From positions 124,001 to 188,000 of the forward strand of contig VGVB01000001.1 in assembly GCA_016882265.1 (NCBI GenBank): a stretch of 64,000 nucleotides of DNA. The letters run 5' to 3'. The DNA comes from Gammaproteobacteria bacterium (lineage in GTDB: Bacteria > Pseudomonadota > Gammaproteobacteria > Steroidobacterales > Steroidobacteraceae). A program made the translations under genes and the position numbers. Numbering within the stretch: the first letter of the stretch is position 1; each line of letters starts with the position of its first letter. The notes under the pieces are model-generated. The model was not told where the DNA came from. It made no database searches and was given only the letters and a program-made list of their open reading frames with translations. This document shows positions 42,205 to 51,690 of this stretch, piece by piece.

Positions 42205-43038
42205 ATGACCGAGGAAACCTTCACCAACATCCGCTTCGCGCTCGAGGACCGGGTCGGCATCATCACGCTCAACCGTCCCGACAAGCTGAACGCGGTGAGC
42301 TGGGAACTGGCCGAGGAGCTGTCCGGGCTGCTGTACCGCCTGCGGACCCGCGACGAGGTCCGGGCGATCGTGCTGACCGGCGCGGGCCGCGGCTTCTGCG
42401 CCGGCGGCGATGCCGATTTCCTGAGCGGCGACAGCGAGCGGCCGATGCCCGGCACCTCGGACACTTCGCGGCCGATCCCGCGCTCGCAGCGCAAGTCGCC
42501 GGGTGGCCCGTTCTTCGAGGTCACCCGCCAGCTCATCCTCGTGGACAAGCCGGTGATCGCCGCGATCCAGGGCCCGGCGGTCGGGGCGGGACTGGCTTAT
42601 GCGCTGGCCTGCGACCGGCGCTTCGGCGATACGACGACGCGGATGTCGGCGATCTTCACCAACATCGGCGTCGCGCCCGACTGCGGGCTGTCGTATTTCC
42701 TGCCGCGGATCGTCGGCCTGCCGAACGCGCTGATGATGGTCGAGACCGGCCGGATCTGCAAAGCCGAGGAGTGCCAGAAGCTGGGCCTGCTGGACGAACT
42801 GGTGCCGGAGGGCAAGGCACTGGCGGCCGCGCTCGAGTACGCGCAGCGGATCGCAGAGCGCGCCAGCGTCGCGGTGGACATGGCGCGGCGCATGATTCAC
42901 CTGTCGTACCAGTACACGCTCGACGAGATGCTGGAGTACGAAGGCCTGGCCGGCGTCGTGGTCGCCTACAGCGCCGACGCGAAGGAAGGCACGGCCGCGT
43001 TCCTCGAGAAGCGCAAGCCGGTATTCCGCGGCGCATGA
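42205..43038 (+). CDS. Enoyl-CoA hydratase/isomerase, PaaG-like
   Basis: This 277-residue crotonase lacks both hydratase glutamates: the region reads GPAVGAGLAYALACDRRF. It carries Asp159 in IGVAPDCGLSYFLPRIVG, as in the isomerase PaaG, so enoyl-CoA isomerisation is more likely than hydration. The insert at residues 75-100 (rich in Ser and Pro) is unusual. It ends EKRKPVFRGA, and its stop overlaps the next CoA-transferase (ATGA). Confidence 0.85.
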   Translation: MTEETFTNIRFALEDRVGIITLNRPDKLNAVSWELAEELSGLLYRLRTRDEVRAIVLTGAGRGFCAGGDADFLSGDSERPMPGTSDTSRPIPRSQRKSPGGPFFEVTRQLILVDKPVIAAIQGPAVGAGLAYALACDRRFGDTTTRMSAIFTNIGVAPDCGLSYFLPRIVGLPNALMMVETGRICKAEECQKLGLLDELVPEGKALAAALEYAQRIAERASVAVDMARRMIHLSYQYTLDEMLEYEGLAGVVVAYSADAKEGTAAFLEKRKPVFRGA

Positions 43039-44264
43039 GCATGCTGCCGCTTGCGGGCCTGCGTGTTCTCGACGTGGCCACGATGATGGCGGGGCCCTAC
43101 GGTGCCACACTGCTCGGCGACCTCGGCGCTGACGTCATCAAAGTCGAGTCGCACTACGGTGATGAAAGCCGCTACCTGGGCCCGAAGCGCGGCGGCGAGT
43201 GCGGTTCCTATCTGAGCCTGAACCGCAGCAAGCGCGACCTCGTGCTCGACCTGCAGCAGCCGCAGGGCCAGGAGGTCTTTGCGCGGCTCGCCGCCACCGC
43301 CGACGTGCTGGTCACCAACGTGCGCGAGCCGGCGCTCGGCCGGCTCGGTCTCGACTACGAGCAGGTCCGCGTGCACCGGCCGGATATCGTCTGGATCCGG
43401 GTCACGGCCTTCGGCCCGGACGGTCCGTACGCGGGGCGGCCCGGCATCGACTTTCTGACCCAGGGCTACGCTGGCGCGTTGACCCTGAACGGCCACCCGG
43501 ACTCGCCGCCGGTACGGACCGGTCTGCCGGTGGTTGACGCCGTTACCTCACTGCTGGTCGCCAACGCCGCGCTCGCGGCGCTGCGCGTGCGCGACCGGAC
43601 CGGCGCCGGTCAGCGCATCGAGGTCTCGCTGCTCGATGCGCTGATGCACGCGCAGGCGAGTTCGATCGGCAGCTTCCTCGCGACCGGCGAGCGCCCGGTG
43701 AAGACCGGCAACCGCAGCCTGTACTTCGCTCCGTCCGGCGTCTATCCGACCCGCGACGGACGGAGCGTGGTCATCACGACACCGGGCGAGAAGTTCTTCG
43801 CCAACGTGTGCCGCGCGCTCGGCACGGACTGGGATGAGGACCCGCGCTTCTGCGATATCCGCGCACGGCTTGCGAACCAGGACGAGTTGGACCACCTGAT
43901 CGCGGAGCGCACGCGCCAGTTCGACCGCGACGAACTGGTCGAACGGCTGGTCGCCGCTGACGTGCTGACCGCGCCGATCAACGAGGTCGAGGACGTGGTC
44001 CGCGACCCGCAGATCCGCCACAACGGGATGATCGTTTCGGTCCCGCATCCGCTGCTCGGCGGCGTGAACGTGACCGGCGTGCCGATCCGGTTCTACGATA
44101 CCCCCTGTACGGTGACCCGCCACCCGCCGCTGCTGGGTGAGCACACGCGCGAGCTGCTGGTGGAACTCGGCTACGGCGCGGCCGAGATCGAGGCGCTGAT
44201 CGCGGCTGGCGTGGCTGCCGACCGGGCCGCACTGCAGCGCCGGGGCCGGGGCCGCGGCGGATAG
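43035..44264 (+). CDS. Family III CoA-transferase
   Basis: This 409-residue protein has the family start LRVLDVATMMAGPYGATLLGDLGADVIKVE and the catalytic Asp168 in RTGLPVVDAVTSLLVANAAL. It is of normal length, with a basic tail (RRGRGRGG). It is coupled to the PaaG-like gene by ATGA. It probably moves CoA to a pathway acid from a donor such as succinyl-CoA or a product acyl-CoA. An 86-base gap follows before the acetone-carboxylase-like genes. Confidence 0.85.
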   Translation: MSMLPLAGLRVLDVATMMAGPYGATLLGDLGADVIKVESHYGDESRYLGPKRGGECGSYLSLNRSKRDLVLDLQQPQGQEVFARLAATADVLVTNVREPALGRLGLDYEQVRVHRPDIVWIRVTAFGPDGPYAGRPGIDFLTQGYAGALTLNGHPDSPPVRTGLPVVDAVTSLLVANAALAALRVRDRTGAGQRIEVSLLDALMHAQASSIGSFLATGERPVKTGNRSLYFAPSGVYPTRDGRSVVITTPGEKFFANVCRALGTDWDEDPRFCDIRARLANQDELDHLIAERTRQFDRDELVERLVAADVLTAPINEVEDVVRDPQIRHNGMIVSVPHPLLGGVNVTGVPIRFYDTPCTVTRHPPLLGEHTRELLVELGYGAAEIEALIAAGVAADRAALQRRGRGRGG

Positions 44265-44350
44265 TCCGGATAGGGGATGGCGCCGCGCCGGGCCCGTTTG
44301 CGATGATGGCGGCGGGGGACCGGGCGCGCCTTGCTGGAGGCTGTTGAATC

Positions 44351-46495
44351 ATGCGACGTTTCCTGGCGGCCTGCGATGCGGGCGGAACGATGACCGACGT
44401 GATCCTCGTCGACGAGGAGGGCCGCTCGGTCGTGGGCAAGGCCTCGACCACGCCGCAGGACGAGAGCATCGGCTACATGGAGGCCTTCCGCGAGGCCTGC
44501 GACTACTTCGGCATCCCGCAGGAGGAGCAGCAGCAGTTCGGCCGCCAGCTCGAGACCGCGATCTACACCGGCACCTCGATGCTCAACTGCGTGATCAACA
44601 TGGCCGGCTATCGCACCGGCCTGATCACCACGCGCGGCTTCGAGGACATCAACGCGCAGGGGCGCGGCAAGCAGACCTTCATCGGACTGCAATGGTCCGA
44701 GATCACCCACATGCAGTATCGGAAGCACCGGGTGCCGCTGGTGCCGCGGCGGCTTTCGCGCGGGGTGACCGAACGCATCGACATGTTCGGCAAGGTCGTG
44801 ATCCCGCTGTATGAACACGAGGTCGAGCAGGCCGCGCGCGAGCTGATCGTCGGCGAGAACTGCCAGTCGATCGCGATCGTGTTCCTGCAGTCTTACGTCA
44901 ATCCGGAGCACGAGGAGCGCGCCGCGGCGATCGTGCGCCGCGTGCTGCACGAGACCGGCCGCGACATGCCGGTCGAACTGTCGTCGCGGGTCGCGCCGAC
45001 GATGCGCGAGATCTCGCGCGCCAACTCGACGATCGTGCAGGCTTACGCCTCGGATCCGGCGCGCAAGCAGCTCTTCCGCATCGAGCAGGAACTGCACCGG
45101 ATCGGCTACCAGCACAGCCTGAAGACCGTGCTCGGCTACGGTGGCGTCACCAACATCCGCTACCAGCGGCTGTTCGAGGCGGCGATGTCCGGCCCGGTCG
45201 GCGGGCTGATGGGCGCGCGCTACCTCGGCAGCGTGATCGGCGAGCACAACATCGTCTGCTCCGACGTCGGCGGCACCTCGTTCGACGCCGGCTGCATCAC
45301 GGCCGGCATGCTGCCGATCACGCGCGAGCCGGCCTTCCAGGGCATGTACGTCAGCGCGCCGATGCTCGGCATCACCTCGATCGGCGCCGGCACCGGCACC
45401 TACATCCGCATCGATCCGGCGACCAGCCGCATCAAGCTCGGGCCGGACTCGGCCGGTGGCACCCCGGGGCCGACCTTCATGGAGGCCGGCAACACGACGC
45501 CGACGATCAACGACGCCAATCTGCTGCTGGGCATCCTCAACGAGAAGAACTACCTCGGCGGCAAGGTGCACGTGAACAAGGAGGTCTCGTACCGGCTGTT
45601 CAAGGAGAAGGTCGCCGACCCGCTCGGCATGGACGTCTACGACGCCTGCGAGATGTGCATCGACCTGCTCAACGTCATCATGCGCGAGCATCTGGTGCGC
45701 AGCCTGATGGTCGGCCGCGACCTGCGCGACTACGTGCTGCTCGGCTATGGCGGCGGCGGCCCGCTGCACCTGCTGCCGTATGCCGGCGACCATCCGTACA
45801 AGGCGGTCATCACCGTACCGTGGGCCGGCGGCTTCTCGGCCTGGGGCGGCGCCTGCATGGACTACGCGCACCGGCGGCACCAGAGCGTGACAGCGCTGGT
45901 GTCGCCGCAGGCGAGCAGCGCCGAGCGCGTCGCCGCGATGCAGCCGGTGGTCGCGGTCTGGAACCACCTGCGCGATGCGCTGCTCGAGGAGCTGCTGGCC
46001 GAGGGCTTCCAGCGCGAGCAGATCACGATCCAGCCGGTGGCCTACGTCCGCTATTACGGTCAGCTCGAGGATGTCGAGGTCGCCTCACCGGTCGCGACGG
46101 TCGCCAGCCAGGCCGATCTGGATGCGCTGTTCGGTCGCTTCGAGGAGAACTACACGCGGCTGTTCACGCTGGCGGCACGACCCGGCGGCGGCACGTATCA
46201 CGTGACCGAGGCAGCGGTCGTGGCGACGGTCGCCACCGTGAAGCCGCGGCTGGTCCGGCATCCGCTGGCCGGCGCGGCGCCGCCGGCGATGGCGGTGAAG
46301 GGCACGCGGCGCCTGTACCAGCAGGGCCAGTGGCATGACGCGGCCATCTACCGGATGGAGGCGATGCTGCCGGGCAACGAAGTGGACGGTCTCGCGGTCA
46401 TCGAGGCCTCCAACACCACGCTGTTCGTACCGGCCGGCTGGCATGTGCGCATCGACGAGTACAACATCTACTGGATGACCAGGAAGGATGCCTGA
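44351..46495 (+). CDS. acxA: Acetone carboxylase beta subunit-like (HyuA family)
   Basis: This 714-residue protein has an actin-like ATPase fold: DAGGTMTDVILVDEEG (phosphate 1, residues 9-24) and SDVGGTSFDAG (phosphate 2, about residue 310). The C-terminal part resembles HyuA. Its length and the partner genes match AcxA of acetone carboxylase rather than hydantoinase. The family uses ATP to form a phosphoenol and carboxyphosphate for ketone carboxylation. The substrate may be acetone or another ketone released in the pathway. Confidence 0.8.
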   Translation: MRRFLAACDAGGTMTDVILVDEEGRSVVGKASTTPQDESIGYMEAFREACDYFGIPQEEQQQFGRQLETAIYTGTSMLNCVINMAGYRTGLITTRGFEDINAQGRGKQTFIGLQWSEITHMQYRKHRVPLVPRRLSRGVTERIDMFGKVVIPLYEHEVEQAARELIVGENCQSIAIVFLQSYVNPEHEERAAAIVRRVLHETGRDMPVELSSRVAPTMREISRANSTIVQAYASDPARKQLFRIEQELHRIGYQHSLKTVLGYGGVTNIRYQRLFEAAMSGPVGGLMGARYLGSVIGEHNIVCSDVGGTSFDAGCITAGMLPITREPAFQGMYVSAPMLGITSIGAGTGTYIRIDPATSRIKLGPDSAGGTPGPTFMEAGNTTPTINDANLLLGILNEKNYLGGKVHVNKEVSYRLFKEKVADPLGMDVYDACEMCIDLLNVIMREHLVRSLMVGRDLRDYVLLGYGGGGPLHLLPYAGDHPYKAVITVPWAGGFSAWGGACMDYAHRRHQSVTALVSPQASSAERVAAMQPVVAVWNHLRDALLEELLAEGFQREQITIQPVAYVRYYGQLEDVEVASPVATVASQADLDALFGRFEENYTRLFTLAARPGGGTYHVTEAAVVATVATVKPRLVRHPLAGAAPPAMAVKGTRRLYQQGQWHDAAIYRMEAMLPGNEVDGLAVIEASNTTLFVPAGWHVRIDEYNIYWMTRKDA

Positions 46496-48687
46496 TGGCG
46501 ACGAAGCCGAAGCTCATCGAGCAACTGCGCAGCAATGACGAGTTGTTCGCCCGCACCGGCTGCATGTTCGGGCTGGAGCGGCTGCCCGAGAAGGAGCGTG
46601 ACCGCGGCACCTACGAGGCTGTCTGGCACATCCTGCTCAACGTCTGCAACATCGCCTGGGAGGTTGGCTGCAAGGTGTCATCGTCGCCGATTGCAGCCGA
46701 GGGCGGCGATGCGCTGTGGTCGCTGCATACGCCGACCGGCGAGTGCATCTGCACCTCGCGTGGCATCACCGCGCACGTCGGCTTGCTGGCTTCCATGGTG
46801 CGCAAGTTCATCGAGCTCGGCTACGAGGACCTGCCCGGTTTCCACCAGGGCGACATCTTCGAGAACAACGATCCGCACTACGGCGGCATCCACTCGCCCG
46901 ACTTCGACATGGCGATGCCGATCTTTTACCGCGGCGAACTGGTCGCGTGGGTGACCTCGGTGACGCACGTCAACGATGCCGGCTGCGTGCTGCCGGGCTC
47001 GATCTCGTTCATGAACCCGGACTGCTTCTCCGACGGTATCCCGGTGTCGGTCGAAAAGGTCGGCCAGGACGATCGCTTCTACCCGTGGTACGAGGCCCGC
47101 ATCCGCTCGCGCACGCGCACCCCGGACTTCGTGCTCGGCGATGCGCGCGGCCGGCTGGCCGGTTGTATCAAGGTGCGCGAGAAGCTGACCGAGACGATCG
47201 ACAAGTACGGCCTCGAGTTCTTCCACAACGCGACGCGCGAGTACATCGAGGACAGCCGGCGCTATGCGACCGCGCGGATCCGCACGCAGACCGTGCCGGG
47301 GCGCGTGCGCAAGTCGCAGTTCAAGGATCTGGCGATGAAGGGCAAGAACGTGATTCTGCCCAACCAGAACGTCGACATCCTGATGAACCTGCCGATGGAG
47401 GTGACCATCGACAAGGACGCGCGCGTGCGCTTCTCGCTCGAGGGCGCGAGCGGCACCGTGCCGTTCGGCGAGAACGTCAGCCCGACGGCGCTGGCGTCGG
47501 GCCTGCTGATGGGCTACTCGCACGTGGTCGGCTTCGACATGTTCAACTCCGGCTCGACCTATGCGATGACCATCGAGCCGCCGCCGGAAGGCGCCTGGTG
47601 CAACCCGTTCCCGAAGAACTACTTCGCGGCCTGCGGGCTCGGCTGGGCGCCGACCGTGATGTGGCTGACCTCGCTGTACGAGGTCACCGGGCGGCTGTAC
47701 TACATGCGCGGTTTCGTCGAAGAGATCTCGGCGGGTGCCGCGACGACGATGAGCGGTGAATGGGCCGGGCCGAACCAGTACGGCATGTACATGGTCGGAC
47801 TGACGCTCGAGCAGGCCAGCAACGGTTCGCCGGCACGCGGCATCGCCGACGGTGAACCGGCGGCCTGGTGCATCTTCACCGCGAACGCCGACTTCGGCAA
47901 CGCCGAGGTCATGGAGCTGTACTACCCGATCATGTATCTCGGCCGGAACATGGAGCCGGACTCGGGCGGCTACGGCAAGTTCCGTGGCGGGCCCGGGCAT
48001 ACGGTGGTCTGGCTGATCAGGAACACGACCGGCATCGGTTTCACCGCGGCCTGTTCCGGCATCCGCAGCATGATCACGGCGAACCACGGCATGTGGGGCG
48101 CGTACCCGACGCCGCCGGACCGCGTGGCCTACGCGGCCGGGACCAACGTGCCGGAGCTGATCGCCGCGCGCCAGCCGCTGGTGCACGGCTACGGCGATCC
48201 GGAGCAGCCGGAGCTGGCGCAGAACGTCAAGGCCGCGACGCTCGAGACCAACGTCGTCGTGCCGTATTCGATCCCGCAGCCGCTGCACGACTACGATCTG
48301 GTGATCGACCCGATCTCCGGCTCGCAGGCGCTCGGTGATCCGCTCGAGCGCGATCCGGCGCTGGTGCGCGACGATCTGAACAAGGGCCTGACCCGGCCGC
48401 GCGTCGCCGAGACGATTCACGGGGTCGTCGCGACCCGGGGGACGGATGGTGACTGGGTCGTGGATGCCGCGGCGACCGCCGCCCGGCGCCAGGCGATCCG
48501 CGCGGCGCGCAAGGCACGCGGTGTGCCGTTCCGCGACTGGTGGCAGCAGGAGCGCCGCAAGGTACAGAGCGGCGAGGGCATGGCGGATGCCGTAAAGAAC
48601 ATGTGGAACAGCTCGATGGAGCTGTCGCCCGGCTATGCCGCGCGCTTGCGGCGGTTCTGGCGGCTGCCAGACGATTTCGCCTTCTGA
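46495..48687 (+). CDS. acxB: Acetone carboxylase alpha subunit-like (HyuB family)
   Basis: This 730-residue protein has the metal-binding block FENNDPHYGGIHSPDFDMAM (residues 122-141) and VTHVNDAG (156-163), as in the Mn-containing alpha subunit. DSGGYGKFRGGPGH and SGIRSMITANHG follow in the second half. It overlaps acxA by one base (TGATG). The ATP-using and carboxylating subunits act together; the phosphorylated intermediates travel to this subunit. Confidence 0.8.
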   Translation: MATKPKLIEQLRSNDELFARTGCMFGLERLPEKERDRGTYEAVWHILLNVCNIAWEVGCKVSSSPIAAEGGDALWSLHTPTGECICTSRGITAHVGLLASMVRKFIELGYEDLPGFHQGDIFENNDPHYGGIHSPDFDMAMPIFYRGELVAWVTSVTHVNDAGCVLPGSISFMNPDCFSDGIPVSVEKVGQDDRFYPWYEARIRSRTRTPDFVLGDARGRLAGCIKVREKLTETIDKYGLEFFHNATREYIEDSRRYATARIRTQTVPGRVRKSQFKDLAMKGKNVILPNQNVDILMNLPMEVTIDKDARVRFSLEGASGTVPFGENVSPTALASGLLMGYSHVVGFDMFNSGSTYAMTIEPPPEGAWCNPFPKNYFAACGLGWAPTVMWLTSLYEVTGRLYYMRGFVEEISAGAATTMSGEWAGPNQYGMYMVGLTLEQASNGSPARGIADGEPAAWCIFTANADFGNAEVMELYYPIMYLGRNMEPDSGGYGKFRGGPGHTVVWLIRNTTGIGFTAACSGIRSMITANHGMWGAYPTPPDRVAYAAGTNVPELIAARQPLVHGYGDPEQPELAQNVKAATLETNVVVPYSIPQPLHDYDLVIDPISGSQALGDPLERDPALVRDDLNKGLTRPRVAETIHGVVATRGTDGDWVVDAAATAARRQAIRAARKARGVPFRDWWQQERRKVQSGEGMADAVKNMWNSSMELSPGYAARLRRFWRLPDDFAF

Positions 48688-48697
48688 GGAGGACGCC

Positions 48698-49243
48698 GTG
48701 GCCGACTGGGATATCTACGACGTCGAGGACATCCGCAAGCTGGTGGACGGCGAGCTGCCGTGGCCGGTGGTCCAGCAGATGATGAAGAACGGCAAGGATC
48801 GCGACCGCTTCGACAAGTGGCTGCTGATTCTGCAGCAGCGCGTGTCGTGGCCGGAGCGAATTCTGCTGCCGCTGACGCCGGCGCTGTTCATCGTGCAGAA
48901 GCCGGACGGCCGCGTGGTCAAGTGCCGCTGCGGTCACGAGTTCGGCGACTACCGCGTCAACTGGAAGCTGGCGGCGCTGATCTACGTGCGCGACACGGCG
49001 GACAAGCTCGGTGAGATCTACCGCGGGCGCGAGCTGCCGAACGCCGAGTGGATGCAGATGCGCGAGTACTACTGCCCCGGTTGCGGCGCGCAGCTCGAGG
49101 TCGAGGCCGTGCCGCGCGGCTGCCCGCCGGACTTCGAGTTCCTGCCGGACCTCGATACCTTCTACCGTGACTGGCTCGGTCATCCGTTGCCGGACGCCGT
49201 CGAGTTCGCCGACAATACGCTCGAGCAGATCGCGCAGTGGTAG
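48698..49243 (+). CDS. acxC: Acetone carboxylase gamma subunit-like
   Basis: This 181-residue protein starts at a GTG (48698) 10 bases after the acxB stop, with GAGGAGG as ribosome-binding site. It has a zinc-ribbon: C76, C78 and nearby H80 (KCRCGHEFGDY), then C126 and C129 (YYCPGCGAQLEVE). Length and motifs match the gamma subunit that completes the alpha2-beta2-gamma2 carboxylase. This is the gene that distinguishes acetone carboxylase from two-subunit hydantoinase relatives. Confidence 0.85.
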   Translation: MADWDIYDVEDIRKLVDGELPWPVVQQMMKNGKDRDRFDKWLLILQQRVSWPERILLPLTPALFIVQKPDGRVVKCRCGHEFGDYRVNWKLAALIYVRDTADKLGEIYRGRELPNAEWMQMREYYCPGCGAQLEVEAVPRGCPPDFEFLPDLDTFYRDWLGHPLPDAVEFADNTLEQIAQW

Positions 49244-49277
49244 CGCCGCCGCCGGGCGGTGTACGCGGGGAAACGCG

Positions 49278-50462
49278 ATGAGCCGCGTGCTGAACGACAT
49301 CACCGTTCTCGACCTGACCCGCCAGTTCGGCACGGCGCTGGCGGCGGCGTTCCTCGGCGACTTCGGCGCGCGCGTGATCCGTCTCGACCTGTTGCCGGGG
49401 GCGCCGCGGGCGACGCCCGGACGCTGGAACCACGAGGCTGACCTGATTCACCGCAACAAGCAGTCGATCGCGCTCGATGCGCGGCAGCCGCGCGGGCGCG
49501 AGCTGCTCGCCGGGCTGGTCGCGAAGGCCGACGTGATCATCACCGACTGGCAGCGCGATGAGCTCGCCGCGCTCGGCCTCGACTACGCGGCGGCGAGCGC
49601 ACTGCGGCCGGATCTGGTGTACGGGCGGCTGTCCGGTTTCGGTCCGGAGGGCCCGGATCGCGACCTGCCAGCGATCGATGAGCTGGCCGCGGCGCGCACC
49701 GGCGCGATGCCGATGCTGCCGCAGCCGGGGCAGCCGCCCGTGTACACCGGCGCCGGCGCGATGCATGCGACCGCGCAGCTCGCCTTCGGCATCGTGCTCG
49801 CGCTCCTGTACCGGCGCCGCAGCGGCGCCGGTCAGGCCGTGGACGTATCGCTGTTCGGCGCCAACATGTACGGCTCCTCGCTCGACCTGCAGGCGTTCCT
49901 CGCGATCGGCGCGGGTGAACGGCTGCTGCATCCGATCTCGCGCCTCGATGTGTCGAACCCGATGTCAGGCTCGCTGTACGCGGCGGCCGACGGTCGCTGG
50001 GTTACGCTGACGATGCCCGACACCGACCGCTGGTGGCCGGCCTTCGCCGACATGGTCGGCCTCGCGCGCGACGACGCGCGCTTCGACACGCACGAGAAGC
50101 GCACCGAATCCGGACGGCTGGAGCTGATCGGCGAGCTGGAGCGGCGCTTCGCCACGCAGCCGGCCAGCCACTGGCGCCAGCAGTTCCAGCAGCGTCAGCT
50201 CTCGGCCGACATCATCGAGCGTTTCGATTACCCGGCCGGCGATCCGGCCACGCGCGCGAATCGCTACATCCTCGATCTCGAACACCCGAGCTGCGGCCCG
50301 GTGCGCTCGCTCGGTTTTCCGGTGTGGCTGAGCGACAGCCCGGCCGGGCTCGACCGGCTCGCACCCTGCGTGGGCCAGCACACCGAGGCGGTCCTGCACG
50401 AACTGCTCGGCTGCTCGCGCGAGGCGATCCACGAGCTGAGCGCCGCCGGCGTCGTGGCCTAG
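49278..50462 (+). CDS. Family III CoA-transferase-like protein lacking the catalytic Asp
   Basis: This 394-residue family III fold protein (ITVLDLTRQFGTALAAAFLGDFG) has Ala161 where the catalytic Asp should be (VYTGAGAMHATAQLAFGIVL). It is directly followed by a related gene that keeps the Asp. Heteromeric family III enzymes are known, such as benzylsuccinate CoA-transferase BbsEF. This is therefore most likely the non-catalytic subunit of such a pair. Otherwise it would be inactive. Confidence 0.75.
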   Translation: MSRVLNDITVLDLTRQFGTALAAAFLGDFGARVIRLDLLPGAPRATPGRWNHEADLIHRNKQSIALDARQPRGRELLAGLVAKADVIITDWQRDELAALGLDYAAASALRPDLVYGRLSGFGPEGPDRDLPAIDELAAARTGAMPMLPQPGQPPVYTGAGAMHATAQLAFGIVLALLYRRRSGAGQAVDVSLFGANMYGSSLDLQAFLAIGAGERLLHPISRLDVSNPMSGSLYAAADGRWVTLTMPDTDRWWPAFADMVGLARDDARFDTHEKRTESGRLELIGELERRFATQPASHWRQQFQQRQLSADIIERFDYPAGDPATRANRYILDLEHPSCGPVRSLGFPVWLSDSPAGLDRLAPCVGQHTEAVLHELLGCSREAIHELSAAGVVA

Positions 50463-50471
50463 GTGCAGGTC

Positions 50472-51680
50472 ATGGCGAAGGCACTGGACGGCATCCGCGT
50501 GCTCGACCTGACGGTCTGGTTCCAGGGGCCGGTCTGCGCGCAATACCTGGCCGACTTCGGCGCCGACGTCATCAAGGTCGAGCGGCCGCAGGGCGGCGAC
50601 CAGGCGCGCGGCGTGCGCAGCATCAAGTCGGTGGAGATCGGCGACTGGAACCAGTACTTCCTGGTCATCAACCGCAACAAGAAGAGCATCGCGCTCGACC
50701 TGAAGAAGCCGGCCGCCCAGCAGATCTTCTACCGGCTGGTCGAGAAGTCGGACGTGTTCCTGTCGAACCTCGAACCGGCCATGCTCGCCGGCTGGAACCT
50801 CTCGTACGAGAAGCTGGCTGCGATCAATCCGCGGCTGGTGTACGCGACCAACACCGGCTATGGCCGCTTCAGCCAGGTCGCGCGGCCGTCGTTTGACATG
50901 ACCGTGCAGGCGCTGACCGGAATCATGGCGCGGCTGGGCGAGCCGGGCCAGCCGCCGATCTACCTCGGCATGGGCTCCGGCGACGCCTACGGCGGCATGA
51001 TGTCCGCGCTCGGCATCCTGCTGGCGCTGTACGAGTGCCAGCGCAGCGGCCGCGGCCAGCGTGTCGACGCCTCGCTGTATGGCGCCCAGCTCTTTCTCGC
51101 TGCGCCGCAGCTTCAGGCTTATCTCGCCGGCGACGAGAGCAGCGCCTTGCAGCACTCGCGACGCAGTGTCGAGAACCCGCTGTGGAATCTGTACCCGACG
51201 CGCGGGCGCTGGATGTATCTGTGCGAGCCGAACGAGGACGCGCGCTTCGCCGCGCTCGGCCGCGCACTCGGCCAGCCGGCGTTCGCGAGCGACGCGCGCT
51301 TCAACGATGCCGCCGGACGCCGCCGGCACAACGAAGCGCTGATCGCGGCGCTCGAGGCCGCGACGCTGCGGTTCGACGATCGCGAGCTGATGGCGGCATT
51401 CCGGGCGGCCGGGCTCGTCGCCAGCCCGATCCACAACTTCGCCGACGTGGTCCACGACGAGCAGGCCTGGCGCAACCGGTACTTCCTGAAGACGTACTGC
51501 GAGGAAGTGCAGCGCGAGGTCTCGATCCGCGGACTGCCGGTGACACTGTCGAAGACGCCGGGCGAGGTGCATGCGCTCGGGCCGCAGCTCGGCCAGGACA
51601 CCGAGGTGCTGCTGCTGGACCTGCTCGGCTACGATTGGGAGCAGATCGAGGCGTTCAAGGCCGAAGGCGCCATTCCCTGA
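50472..51680 (+). CDS. Family III CoA-transferase, catalytic partner
   Basis: This 402-residue protein has the family N-terminus (IRVLDLTVWFQGPVCAQYLADFG) and the catalytic Asp171 in YLGMGSGDAYGGMMSALGIL. It keeps the GQRVDASLYGAQLF segment. The ATG at 50472 is favoured; an in-frame GTG at 50463 abuts the previous stop. It sits 9 bases after the Asp-lacking relative, so a two-subunit enzyme is proposed. Confidence 0.85.
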   Translation: MAKALDGIRVLDLTVWFQGPVCAQYLADFGADVIKVERPQGGDQARGVRSIKSVEIGDWNQYFLVINRNKKSIALDLKKPAAQQIFYRLVEKSDVFLSNLEPAMLAGWNLSYEKLAAINPRLVYATNTGYGRFSQVARPSFDMTVQALTGIMARLGEPGQPPIYLGMGSGDAYGGMMSALGILLALYECQRSGRGQRVDASLYGAQLFLAAPQLQAYLAGDESSALQHSRRSVENPLWNLYPTRGRWMYLCEPNEDARFAALGRALGQPAFASDARFNDAAGRRRHNEALIAALEAATLRFDDRELMAAFRAAGLVASPIHNFADVVHDEQAWRNRYFLKTYCEEVQREVSIRGLPVTLSKTPGEVHALGPQLGQDTEVLLLDLLGYDWEQIEAFKAEGAIP

Positions 51681-51690
51681 GGTACGTGTC

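Noticed and set aside
44281..44350. Candidate internal promoter before acxA
   Set aside because: The 86-base gap is wide enough, but no -35/-10 pair stands out in the GC-rich sequence.
44171..45967. A 598-codon minus-strand open frame opposite acxA
   Set aside because: Same shadow pattern; the plus-strand gene has clear ATPase motifs and coupled neighbours.
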